This document shows, piece by piece, positions 46,834 through 55,212 of a DNA stretch of 55,629 bases; the first letter of the stretch is position 1; each line of letters starts with the position of its first letter. Source of the stretch: a virus. The translations under genes were made by a program, and so were the position numbers. The notes under the pieces are model-generated. The model had not been told where the DNA came from and did not search any database. It worked only from the letters and a program-made list of their open reading frames with translations. The stretch spans positions 1-55,629 of the IMG/VR virus record IMGVR_UViG_3300037247_000947; one strand, 5' to 3'.

Positions 46834-47381
46834 TAAGTAAGAATGCCTACATAGTAACCTACACCGGCAAGAAGGTCTATCCTCTCAACCCAGACCCAGA
46901 GACAATCTGTATAGAGGATATTGCCCACTCCCTTGCGCAGAAGTGTCGCTTCTCCGGCCATACAAAAGTCTTCTACTCTGTTGCCCAACACTCTATCATT
47001 GTTGCAAATCTCTGTAGCCTTCCACTATGGGGACTTCTCCATGACGCTGCTGAAGCCTATCTACCTGATGTTGCTGCAACTATTAAGCCATATCTACCAA
47101 CACTCAAATATGCTGAGGATATATGCTTTGAGGCAATCAAAAAGAGATTCAATTTACCTGACTTGAGTGAGGATGAGGAGAGGGAAATAAAGACAATTGA
47201 CCGCGCTATTGCCTGTACCGAATGGGATATATTGATTAACAATCCCAATGAATACTCTATTGTAATAGATATGCCTGATGTACCACAGCTTCACTGGAAG
47301 CCTACTGGCTTCTTTGGCTATATTGAGGCTGAAAGAGTTTTTCTCAAAACGTTTGAGCAACTCTGGGAGGACAAGAAATGA
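46830..47381 (+). CDS. HD-domain phosphohydrolase (YfbR-like)
   Basis: 183 residues. VAQHS (His54), LLHDAAEAYLPD (His71, Asp72) and the later acidic residues form the HD metal site of nucleotide phosphohydrolases. It likely removes phosphate from dNMP-type substrates, adjusting nucleotide pools. ATG overlaps the glycosylase stop. Confidence 0.75.
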   Translation: MISKNAYIVTYTGKKVYPLNPDPETICIEDIAHSLAQKCRFSGHTKVFYSVAQHSIIVANLCSLPLWGLLHDAAEAYLPDVAATIKPYLPTLKYAEDICFEAIKKRFNLPDLSEDEEREIKTIDRAIACTEWDILINNPNEYSIVIDMPDVPQLHWKPTGFFGYIEAERVFLKTFEQLWEDKK

Positions 47382-48046
47382 GTCAAGCTGAAATTAAAGA
47401 AGCGATAGGGTTATTGGAAAAAGTTGTTAGAAAATATATGTGTCCTGTGTGTGGTAAATATTCCGGCGAATCTAACTCCTCATCAGAACATTGGTCTGAT
47501 TGTTATGTAGACAAAGCCCTCGCCCTGCTCCGAGGCAAAGAGCCATGCAAGACTTGTGGTGGAAGTGGTAAAGTGCAAAAAGAATGTGAAGCATGTGCAT
47601 TGGATATGCCACATCTTGCAAGCGAATGCGGTGGCAGTAAACCTTGCCCTGACTGCCAAGAGCCAAAGCGCCCAAAGAACCCCGACCGCTTTCTTCTCGT
47701 CGATGGGGCTGAAGAGCCAGAGGCAAGTGGTTTTACGAAAGAATGTCGAACATATATCAAAGGCTCTCCTATCATGTCAAATAATCCGTGTAAGGGATAT
47801 GCAATAAGGTTATCTAAAACCTGCGACATCATCGACAGCCAAGCCGGAGAGCTGAAGAAAAAGGACGAATTGTTATTTGCTTACGAGTCAGTTCGTGCTC
47901 CGAAGTCGAAAGATAATAAACAACTAAGACAGGACTTAATCGACTTTGGCAGACATAGCAGAAGTTGTAACTATCCATATAATCCCAATTACGGTTGCAA
48001 ATGTGGCTGGCTCGAAGTCGAGAAGACCCTCAAGGAGACATCGTGA
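47378..48046 (+). CDS. Cysteine-rich protein with DnaJ-like zinc repeat
   Basis: 222 residues. CPVCGK, CKTCGGSGKVQKECEAC and CPDC recall the CxxCxGxG repeats of DnaJ. A C-terminal NYGCKCGWLEVE. No J domain. Possibly a zinc-dependent chaperone-like or DNA-binding protein. Overlaps both neighbours by four bases. Confidence 0.55.
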   Translation: MSQAEIKEAIGLLEKVVRKYMCPVCGKYSGESNSSSEHWSDCYVDKALALLRGKEPCKTCGGSGKVQKECEACALDMPHLASECGGSKPCPDCQEPKRPKNPDRFLLVDGAEEPEASGFTKECRTYIKGSPIMSNNPCKGYAIRLSKTCDIIDSQAGELKKKDELLFAYESVRAPKSKDNKQLRQDLIDFGRHSRSCNYPYNPNYGCKCGWLEVEKTLKETS

Positions 48047-48717
48047 CAATCCTCGAACAATATCGCCGTACTCTAAAGTTCACAACCTTGACTCCTATGG
48101 CCCGTAAAGTCCTGTCCTTGTGGGACGGCAAAACTACTATTGCCTTCGATACCGAGACTACAGGGGTTGTATTTCACCAACCTTCCTATTTGCACCTACA
48201 TACTACAAATGATGACATCGAGGTTAACAATCCTGTCATTTTTGGCATATCTCTTGCAATACCATATAGGAGTAGAATCGCTTTATTCTGGGCAAGAAAT
48301 TCACAACTAGATTTGCACTGTGCAGTTAGTAGTCTGCTCGAAAAAAAAGGCCCAAAGGTAGCCCACAATGCTCGTTACGACCTCCGCGTCTGTAAGGAGA
48401 ATGGCATCATCGTAGCTCCCGAAGTCGAATGTACTATGACGATGGCGAGAATCTTCTGGGACAGGAGGAAGAAACATGGACTGGAAGCCATCACCGAGTT
48501 CCTCTGTCCTGAACTTTGTGATTTGAAGGACGCCACCAAGAAGGAACTGACGAGGTTGAAAGGTAAATATACCAGAGATGGATTTGAAAAAGACTATGTC
48601 AACTTCTCCTTTCTGCCGGACGAGATGATGGCTGAGAGGTCAATGTTGGACAGTTTTATGTGTTTGATGATTTATCGTACTTTACAGGAGAGAGCACAAT
48701 GGAATTCGAGTGCATAA
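48043..48717 (+). CDS. 3'-5' exonuclease domain of family A polymerase, as a separate gene
   Basis: 224 residues from the GTG that overlaps the previous stop and follows AAGGAG. Exo I FDTETTG (35-41), Exo II AHNARYDL (107-114). A C-terminal helical part with MLDSFMCLMIY includes the usual third aspartate. It proofreads with the polymerase encoded two genes on. Confidence 0.75.
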   Translation: MTILEQYRRTLKFTTLTPMARKVLSLWDGKTTIAFDTETTGVVFHQPSYLHLHTTNDDIEVNNPVIFGISLAIPYRSRIALFWARNSQLDLHCAVSSLLEKKGPKVAHNARYDLRVCKENGIIVAPEVECTMTMARIFWDRRKKHGLEAITEFLCPELCDLKDATKKELTRLKGKYTRDGFEKDYVNFSFLPDEMMAERSMLDSFMCLMIYRTLQERAQWNSSA

Positions 48718-48878
48718 AATGTAGAGAGCTGTTTCGACCTCATCCGTTTATTGGAATGAGGCATCCAAGTAACGCAAAATGTCCCAAGTGCGGAGCAAAA
48801 GGTAAGCTAACTAAAAAAGGTAGAAAGGCACGCAAGAGCCGATTTGGCGCAATGAACCAAAGACGGAGGAAATCTTGA
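48699..48878 (+). CDS. Small zinc-ribbon protein between exonuclease and polymerase
   Basis: 59 residues from the ATG after CAGGAGAGAGCACA. CIKCREL and CPKCGAKG give two CxxC pairs, followed by a Lys/Arg-rich end (KKGRKARKSRFGAMNQRRRK). It may link the exonuclease to the polymerase or DNA. Overlaps both genes. Confidence 0.65.
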   Translation: MEFECIKCRELFRPHPFIGMRHPSNAKCPKCGAKGKLTKKGRKARKSRFGAMNQRRRKS

Positions 48879-50140
48879 AACCAGACTTCAGACAACTCTA
48901 TGCTCGTGAAAAGGCCGTCTTTCACATCATCTCCAAGGTGGAAGAGCGAGGTCTGGCATTCGACTCAAAAAAGGCACGTCGTGAGGCTGGCAAGTTGCAG
49001 AAGAAAATTCAAACGGAAATGAAGAAAATACAGCAAGTTGCCGGTCTCGATTTTAACCCCAACTCTCCGGCACAAGTCCTTAAGGCTCTTAGGCAACTGG
49101 GACTGACAGACAAACAACTTACCCTCAAAGGCAAGGTAACAACCGGTGCTGACGTTCTCCACCGTGTTCAGGCTGAGGGATGTAAGAAACGAGTTGACAA
49201 CTTCATCTCCTCACTTCTGCTCAATCGTGCTTATATCAAAACGTGCAATACCTATCTTCTTCCTCTGGCCAAGAGAGCTGAGATGAATGATGGTATTGTC
49301 TACACCAAGATAAATCCAACCGACACCAGAACTGGTCGTATGGCTTCCCGCGAACCTAACCTTCAGAACATTCCCACTCTCACTCCTCGTCGTGGTCGCA
49401 CCGCAGGAGGTGAAAACCCTGTCCGTAGTTGCTTTATCTGTCGCAAAGGATTTGCCAACTACTACTTTGATTATAGCCAGATGGAGATAGTTCTCTACGG
49501 CCTTTACGCTGGAGAGCCTCTCATTACTGATACTTATAAAGCTGGTGGAGACATACATGGTGTCATGTGTGAAAGACTATACAGTAAGGACTATACTGTA
49601 ATAGAAAGAGACCGAACCAAGGACACCAACTATGGAATCATCTATGGGATGGGCGTTAATGGAATGGCTCAATATCGTGGAGTATCAAAAGAAGAGGCAC
49701 GAGAATTTCTCAAATTCTACCATCAATCGTTTCCCTCCATCACAGAGTTCTTAGAAGTGTTAAAGTATGAACTAAAGACGAAGGGCTATGTCGAGGATTG
49801 GTTCGGACGACATTATTCGATTCCTTATGGTAATGCTTACTTGGCTATCAGTGCTCTCATCCAAGGTGCTTGTGCCCAAATTTTCAAAATTGCTCTCATT
49901 GCTATTGATGAATATTTAGATAAAGGATATGAACACATCCTTCTTCCCGTACATGACGAGTTTCAAATAGAAGTTAAAAAAGCTAACTATTGGAGAAAGA
50001 GAGAAGAACGATATTTTATGACTTCGATAATAGACAGAATGGTAAATATTACAGAACTTATAGATAGAGATTTGATATTACGCGTGGACGTATCCAAGTC
50101 GACGACGAATTGGGCTGAGAAACAGAAATTGGAGATTTGA
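48875..50140 (+). CDS. DNA polymerase A, polymerase domain
   Basis: 421 residues from a TTG after GGAGGAAATC. TRTGRMASREPNLQNIP (151-167), motif A FDYSQMEI (198-205), motif B RDRTKDTNYGIIYG (245-258) and motif C PVHDEFQ (358-364) are all there. The position equivalent to Phe762 of E. coli Pol I is Tyr here, which in the family favours dideoxynucleotide acceptance. The exonuclease is a separate gene. Confidence 0.85.
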   Translation: MKPDFRQLYAREKAVFHIISKVEERGLAFDSKKARREAGKLQKKIQTEMKKIQQVAGLDFNPNSPAQVLKALRQLGLTDKQLTLKGKVTTGADVLHRVQAEGCKKRVDNFISSLLLNRAYIKTCNTYLLPLAKRAEMNDGIVYTKINPTDTRTGRMASREPNLQNIPTLTPRRGRTAGGENPVRSCFICRKGFANYYFDYSQMEIVLYGLYAGEPLITDTYKAGGDIHGVMCERLYSKDYTVIERDRTKDTNYGIIYGMGVNGMAQYRGVSKEEAREFLKFYHQSFPSITEFLEVLKYELKTKGYVEDWFGRHYSIPYGNAYLAISALIQGACAQIFKIALIAIDEYLDKGYEHILLPVHDEFQIEVKKANYWRKREERYFMTSIIDRMVNITELIDRDLILRVDVSKSTTNWAEKQKLEI

Positions 50141-50141
50141 A

Positions 50142-50405
50142 ATGCCACACATGGGACTACCAATTTGTTATCACACTGAGGAAATCCACAAGAGGGTATT
50201 GCCAGATTACCCAGAAGGATTTCGTGTTGAGAAATCTCGATGTCCTGACCAGTTTTGGCTTATAAAAACTAAGTCTAAGCCTTGGACTCCTCCTAAGAGA
50301 TTGATTGAATGTAAATATTGTGGTAAACAAAGGTGGACGTCAACACAACGGATTTATGGGATATTGAAACCTAAACCGAAAGCAAGAAAAGGAGAAACAA
50401 AATGA
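50142..50405 (+). CDS. Small zinc-binding protein
   Basis: 87 residues. ECKYCGKQRW and an earlier CYH and RCPDQFW provide cysteines. C-terminus is Lys-rich. It sits directly behind the polymerase and overlaps the next gene by four bases. Unassigned. Confidence 0.55.
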   Translation: MPHMGLPICYHTEEIHKRVLPDYPEGFRVEKSRCPDQFWLIKTKSKPWTPPKRLIECKYCGKQRWTSTQRIYGILKPKPKARKGETK

Positions 50406-50986
50406 CAAAAGTACAGACACAAATTATTCCAGCAAATGAAGTACAAACAATCAAAGGGAAGAGTTCGGTCATTATTGCAAGAGCTGAGGCTCTCGTAGTA
50501 GACTCAGCAGAAGATGAGAATAGGTCTTATGACATCTTGGGAAATATCAAGGATAGGCTCAAAGAAATTGAGGTTCGTCGTACTTCTATCACCAAGCCTC
50601 TCAATGAGTCCCTGAAGGAGACAAACAAGCTCTTCAAGACTCTTAGCAGTCCATTGAAGAAAGCTGATAGAATCATCCGAGGCAAGATTCTCGACTTTCA
50701 CAGGATACAGGAAGAGAAAGCAGCCAAGGAGCAAGAACGTCGTGAGAAGATTCAAGCCTCACACGAAGAGCGAGGCCATGAGACACACGAGCTTGCCGAA
50801 GTCGTGCCTGAAGTCTCACAAGAAACGGTGACGACTAAGCGATGGACATTCGAGCTGATTGCCTTCAAGAAAATTCCGATTGATTATCTTATGCTGGATG
50901 TCGTAGGAATTAGAGAGGCTATTCGCAACGGAGCAAGAGAGATAGCGGGTCTAAGGATATACCAAGAGGAAGGTCTCCGAGTATGA
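50402..50986 (+). CDS. Phage replication/recombination-associated coiled-coil protein
   Basis: 194 residues. A long helix (NIKDRLKEIEVRRTSITKPL...) precedes WTFELIAFKKIPIDYLMLDV and GAREIAGLRIYQEEGLRV, the pattern of conserved phage proteins that accompany recombination genes. Function not known to me. Leader AAAGGAGAAACAAAATG. Confidence 0.65.
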   Translation: MTKVQTQIIPANEVQTIKGKSSVIIARAEALVVDSAEDENRSYDILGNIKDRLKEIEVRRTSITKPLNESLKETNKLFKTLSSPLKKADRIIRGKILDFHRIQEEKAAKEQERREKIQASHEERGHETHELAEVVPEVSQETVTTKRWTFELIAFKKIPIDYLMLDVVGIREAIRNGAREIAGLRIYQEEGLRV

Positions 50987-51483
50987 GATACTTGAAACGA
51001 CCAAAACTCAATATGGACTTTGACATCCTCTATGACAAACAAGAGAAGCAACCATGGTTGTTCCTCAATGCAAAGTACGGGGCAATGGAAAGAGTACATC
51101 TAAAGACCGGCGATTACACGATAAAAGGATTTGAGGATGTAATCGCCATCGAGAAGAAGTCCGGCATCATGGAGCTGTTGAATGACCTGTCTGGCAACTA
51201 CCGCCCTACGTTCCAACGCTTCCTCATGCAACTGTCGAAGTATCCCGTCAAAGCAATTGTAGTCGAATCTCCATTGCGAGTCGGAGAAGTAAGTAAGGCA
51301 ATTGCAACGAGAAAGAGAAAGAGCAATGGCAAAGCTCAACTTACTGCTGAGACAATCTGGTACTGGACTGCTGAGATTACAATGAAGTATCGCATTCCAC
51401 TATTGTTCGTTGACAGCAGTTGTCTCGTCAATGTCGTTTGTCAATTATTCGAGAGTGCTTATAGAAATGCACAGGAGATATGA
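50983..51483 (+). CDS. ERCC4-type nuclease
   Basis: 166 residues. LYDKQEK, LKTGDYTI (40-47) and IAIEKKS (54-60) match the XPF/ERCC4 nuclease core (GDY ... ERK). Such phage nucleases resolve or trim branched DNA. ATG overlaps the previous gene. Confidence 0.8.
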   Translation: MRYLKRPKLNMDFDILYDKQEKQPWLFLNAKYGAMERVHLKTGDYTIKGFEDVIAIEKKSGIMELLNDLSGNYRPTFQRFLMQLSKYPVKAIVVESPLRVGEVSKAIATRKRKSNGKAQLTAETIWYWTAEITMKYRIPLLFVDSSCLVNVVCQLFESAYRNAQEI

Positions 51484-52523
51484 TGAAAAAAGTATCAAAA
51501 GAAGTAGAAACAGAAGTCGAAGAAATGTTAGACAGTGGTAGTACCGAGCGTGAGGTTGCCCTTGCCCTTGGTATTGGTCACTCTGTTGTCACTCGTGTCA
51601 GAAAGAAGATACGAGAACGACCAGAGATAAAATTAGAGGATTCTCCCAAACCCCAGTTTGACAGACCTCCCAAGAAGTCAGTTGACCCTCTTGCATTTCT
51701 TCAACAGGCGATAGAAAGAACAGACCGCCATCCTATTGACCCTGACTATTGTAAAATTAAGATAGATACCCAGAAGCCAATCGCAGTCATCAAGGCCGCT
51801 GACCTTCACTTCGGAGGTCTGGACATTGATTATCCGGCACTACAATCGCACGTAGAGTTTCTCTTCAATACTCCTAACTTCTACCTCCAACTCTTCGGTG
51901 ACGACCTAAATCTTATGATTATGCACCGAACAGCTTGTGCTCGTCACGACGGCTGGACACCGGAAGAGCAAGTCTATTGGCTTGAGAGTTTTGTCAATGA
52001 GTGTCTTAAACGAGGAAAACTCCTCTCGATGTGTTGGGGCAACCATACCGACGAGTTCACCGAAAGAAATGCTGGCTTTGGCCTCGTCCGAATGCTCATG
52101 CGGGACAAGATTCCTTACTTCCGAGGTCTCGGTTATATTGACTTGGTGGTTGGGAAACAAACTTACCCAATAGGCTTTACTCACAAGACCCGATTCCATT
52201 CCTTTATGAACCAACTACACGGCAACAAGAGACTTCAACAGATGCACACGGAGTTCTTCGGTGTCAATCGCAAACCCTGTCGAGAGTACATCACCGCCCA
52301 CACTCACTATCCTGCTGTCTCATGGGAAGGGTGTCTTCCCTCTGACAGAGTCTTCTTCATCAAGTGTGGAACATTCAAGACCAAGTGTCTTTATTCCCAG
52401 AGATACTTCGGTCAAGGACATATTGGTTGCCCAACTGTCGTCTATCATCCCGACCGACTTGAACATTTGTGCTTCCCTACCCCGTGGGAGGCTGCAATTT
52501 ATATGAAAGGCTGCGAAAAATGA
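51480..52523 (+). CDS. Metallophosphoesterase with N-terminal helix-turn-helix
   Basis: 347 residues. The first ~45 (STEREVALALGIGHSVVTRV) look like a helix-turn-helix. KAADLHFGG (Asp108, His110), LFGDD (140-142), CWGNHTDEF (187-189) and TAHTHY (274-276) are calcineurin-like motifs binding two metals. Likely a DNA phosphodiesterase like SbcD. Leader CAGGAGATATGATG. Confidence 0.75.
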   Translation: MMKKVSKEVETEVEEMLDSGSTEREVALALGIGHSVVTRVRKKIRERPEIKLEDSPKPQFDRPPKKSVDPLAFLQQAIERTDRHPIDPDYCKIKIDTQKPIAVIKAADLHFGGLDIDYPALQSHVEFLFNTPNFYLQLFGDDLNLMIMHRTACARHDGWTPEEQVYWLESFVNECLKRGKLLSMCWGNHTDEFTERNAGFGLVRMLMRDKIPYFRGLGYIDLVVGKQTYPIGFTHKTRFHSFMNQLHGNKRLQQMHTEFFGVNRKPCREYITAHTHYPAVSWEGCLPSDRVFFIKCGTFKTKCLYSQRYFGQGHIGCPTVVYHPDRLEHLCFPTPWEAAIYMKGCEK

Positions 52524-53029
52524 AAAGACTTGATTTACATTGGTTAGCTGGCTATCTTGAAGGTGAAGGGTACTTCGGTTTCATGTGTACATCAAAAACT
52601 AATAAGGCTTCCGGTACTCCTCGAATTGAAGTAACTACAACAGACTATGATATAGCTAAAAAATGTAACAATCTTCTCAATGGAGGCAAAATTACAACAA
52701 GAGTAGCAACTGAAAGAAGAAAGAAGTGCTATTCTTGTCGTATTGCTGGAGATAAAGCAATCGTGCTGATGGACAAACTTGCACCTCTTATGGGTAAGAG
52801 ACGCCAAGAGGCAATTATATATGTTTTAGAAAAAGCAAAGAACAGGCCCAAAAGAGCCATTGGCTCAAAATGTTATAATGCTATCCTCAAAGAATCTGAC
52901 ATACCAGTAATTCGAGCTTTGAAAGCTATAGGAGCGTCTGTAAAAGATATTGCTTATCAAATTGGCGCTCCCACAACAACTATTAACCATGTTATCTCCG
53001 GAGATAGTTGGAGACACATAAATATATGA
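52520..53029 (+). CDS. LAGLIDADG homing endonuclease, free-standing
   Basis: 169 residues. LAGYLEGEG (9-17) is the LAGLIDADG motif with the catalytic acid; one copy only, so it acts as a dimer. The C-terminal VKDIAYQIGAPTTTINHVIS and GDSWRHI form a DNA-binding helix-turn-helix. It lies between two early genes with an ATGA overlap. Mobility by copying into allele-lacking relatives is the family behaviour. Confidence 0.8.
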   Translation: MKRLDLHWLAGYLEGEGYFGFMCTSKTNKASGTPRIEVTTTDYDIAKKCNNLLNGGKITTRVATERRKKCYSCRIAGDKAIVLMDKLAPLMGKRRQEAIIYVLEKAKNRPKRAIGSKCYNAILKESDIPVIRALKAIGASVKDIAYQIGAPTTTINHVISGDSWRHINI

Positions 53030-53062
53030 ATGGTACTGATAAAGTTTGAAAGGAGAATCAAA

Positions 53063-53893
53063 ATGGAAGATGTAGCAATTCGAGAAGTAGAAGTCGCGGC
53101 AAAGAAGTCAACACTAGCGGCGGTACGATGTTCAATGAGGCATCACCTGTACAATGTACAAGTAACAGTTCTTGCTCAGGCATCAACTGGCCCGGCAAGA
53201 TGTGCCCTTTGTGCACGGTTTAATTCTGGCGATGGTAAATGCACAATAAAAGGCAAGACTTGTCCTCTTCATGGCGACAACGAGAAACATCGAGCTTGTT
53301 GCCGAGAATATTACGAGGCTTCGAATGCAAAGAACAATAGAAACTTGGAAGGATTCCGCACTGGAGCAGTAAAACTCATTGCTCGTCTTGCCAAGATTGA
53401 ATACGACCTGATGCACAAGGACGAAAAGAAGGAGGAGAAAGAGGAAGAGACTTACACCGGTGGCCAACTGTTCAGAGTTGGCAAGAGCAAATACCTCGAT
53501 GTTTTGGTATCTGTAGACTATAACAAAATTGCATTGGTTTCTCCTGAGGATGGAAATCATTGGGGGGCGTTCTTGGAAGTAAAGGATACCAAAATAATAA
53601 CAGAAAAAGATTTGAACAATCTTTGTGGCACTGGAAATTGGGAAGCTCTCCCAAGGACAGCCAAGCTGGTCGTGCAGTATGAGGAAAAGATAGAAGAAGA
53701 TTTGGACTACTTTGGTGTCAAACTTACAGAGGGAGATTGGTATGCTCAGACAGAAGATAGGGATAGCAGCAACAGAATAGCCATACATTTAGAGAGGCAT
53801 CGCTGGTTCTATCCAACATTAGAACAGGCCGAAGAAATCTGGAACAAGTTTGGACGACTGATAGCAACCGTGAAAAGGAGGCAAAATGCCTAG
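53063..53893 (+). CDS. Hypothetical protein with Cys-rich N-terminus
   Basis: 276 residues from MEDVAIREVEVAAKK after AAAGGAGAATCAAA. CALCARFNSGDGKC, CPLHG and CCREYY give a metal-binding set near residues 50-90. The middle has acidic repeats (KKEEKEEE). Common early phage gene; role unknown to me. Confidence 0.55.
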   Translation: MEDVAIREVEVAAKKSTLAAVRCSMRHHLYNVQVTVLAQASTGPARCALCARFNSGDGKCTIKGKTCPLHGDNEKHRACCREYYEASNAKNNRNLEGFRTGAVKLIARLAKIEYDLMHKDEKKEEKEEETYTGGQLFRVGKSKYLDVLVSVDYNKIALVSPEDGNHWGAFLEVKDTKIITEKDLNNLCGTGNWEALPRTAKLVVQYEEKIEEDLDYFGVKLTEGDWYAQTEDRDSSNRIAIHLERHRWFYPTLEQAEEIWNKFGRLIATVKRRQNA

Positions 53894-54842
53894 CATAGTT
53901 CCGTCAACAAAACTCCTATGCGTTACAGTACACAAACTCGCATCCATGACTTGTCTGCGAAAGTATTTCTGGCGGCGCATCCTCAATCTCGAATCAAACA
54001 AGTTGAACAATGCCTTTTGGTACGGCGGTGTCCTCGGTGCCGGCTTTGAGGCCTACCTCCTTGGCAAGAATCCTGAGAAGGCAATGGACAAGGAGGATCG
54101 TCGCCGTCGTCGTGGTAAAATCATCAATCCTGACGACGAGCCTGAGATGGCAGTCCAGCGACGACTTATCTCTCATATTATCAATGAGGCTAAGAAACAA
54201 CCGGATGTGAAGAAAATGAGAATGACTCGTTCTCAGGCTCAATTCAAAGTAAGGTTAAAGGATTCTGGTCTATGGCTCTGTGGGACTGATGACGGCGAAG
54301 GGACTTATGCCGGTTCTCCTTGTGCTTTTGAAGAAAAGACAGCTATACAAGTCAATGCTGCTTATATTACCTCTCTTTCCTTTGACCCACAGATTCACAG
54401 CTATGCGTATGCTCGTCGCCTTGAGAAGAAACCTCCTCTTGCCATGTGTTGCTACTGTATCTTCCAGAAGGTAAAGAAATATGTCAAGAAGAAACAGACT
54501 GTGGATGACTTCTGTGATAGAGAGATACCAGAGGACTTGGCTACTCGTCCTGAGTTCTATTACCATTGGATAAGACTACGCCTCGGACGTCTTACTGTCT
54601 CGGCAGTTGGTCACGATATAGAGAGAGAGGCCACTATCCTCAAGAGTCTTTATGACAGTATGAGTGAGAAGGAAATCCTTGACCCACACAATTGGCCGAG
54701 ACGAAGAGGACTGTGTAGTGATTGGAAGGGCTGTGAGTTTCTTTCCTTATGCAGACGTCCGGCCAAGTGGAAATTGTATCTAAGGTTCTTCAAACAGAGA
54801 GAAATGATGTATGAGATTGAGAAACAGGAGTTGCAAAAATGA
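53886..54842 (+). CDS. Cas4-like PD-(D/E)XK nuclease
   Basis: 318 residues. CGTDDG (132-137) and FEEKT (148-152) are the nuclease core; Cys23 near the N-terminus and Cys277, Cys283, Cys289 near the C-terminus are suited to a 4Fe-4S cluster as in Cas4/AddB/RecB-like enzymes. It probably processes DNA ends for recombination with the ATPase encoded two genes on. Confidence 0.75.
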   Translation: MPSIVPSTKLLCVTVHKLASMTCLRKYFWRRILNLESNKLNNAFWYGGVLGAGFEAYLLGKNPEKAMDKEDRRRRRGKIINPDDEPEMAVQRRLISHIINEAKKQPDVKKMRMTRSQAQFKVRLKDSGLWLCGTDDGEGTYAGSPCAFEEKTAIQVNAAYITSLSFDPQIHSYAYARRLEKKPPLAMCCYCIFQKVKKYVKKKQTVDDFCDREIPEDLATRPEFYYHWIRLRLGRLTVSAVGHDIEREATILKSLYDSMSEKEILDPHNWPRRRGLCSDWKGCEFLSLCRRPAKWKLYLRFFKQREMMYEIEKQELQK

Positions 54843-55192
54843 AAATTGCCATTGTTGGCTCAAGAAACTTTAGAAACTATGCTCTTTTAGTTGAAATACT
54901 AAGTCCCTATTACGTTGCTCTTCCACTTGATAATTTGATAATCGTCTCAGGAGGCGCACGCGGAGCGGACACTCTCGGCAAGAATTATGCTGAGAATCAT
55001 GGCTTGGACTGTAATATCTTCAAACCAGATTGGGAAAGATATGGAAAGTCAGCAGGGTTTAGGCGCAATCAAACTATCGTTGATGCCTCTGATATAGTAA
55101 TAGCCTTCTGGGATAGCGAGTCAAGAGGGACAGCAGATACGATTGAGAAGGCTAAGAAAGCAAAGAAACCTACTTTAATTGTTTATTATTAA
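54839..55192 (+). CDS. SLOG-superfamily protein (YspA/DUF2493)
   Basis: 117 residues. IVGSRNF (5-11), IVSGGARGAD (35-44), WERYGKSAGFRRN and SRGT are the DUF2493 signature. Rossmann-like fold that binds a nucleotide or sugar-nucleotide. In phages its role is not established. ATG overlaps the nuclease stop. Confidence 0.8.
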   Translation: MKIAIVGSRNFRNYALLVEILSPYYVALPLDNLIIVSGGARGADTLGKNYAENHGLDCNIFKPDWERYGKSAGFRRNQTIVDASDIVIAFWDSESRGTADTIEKAKKAKKPTLIVYY

Positions 55193-55212
55193 AGACAGAA
55201 AGGAGAACTAAA

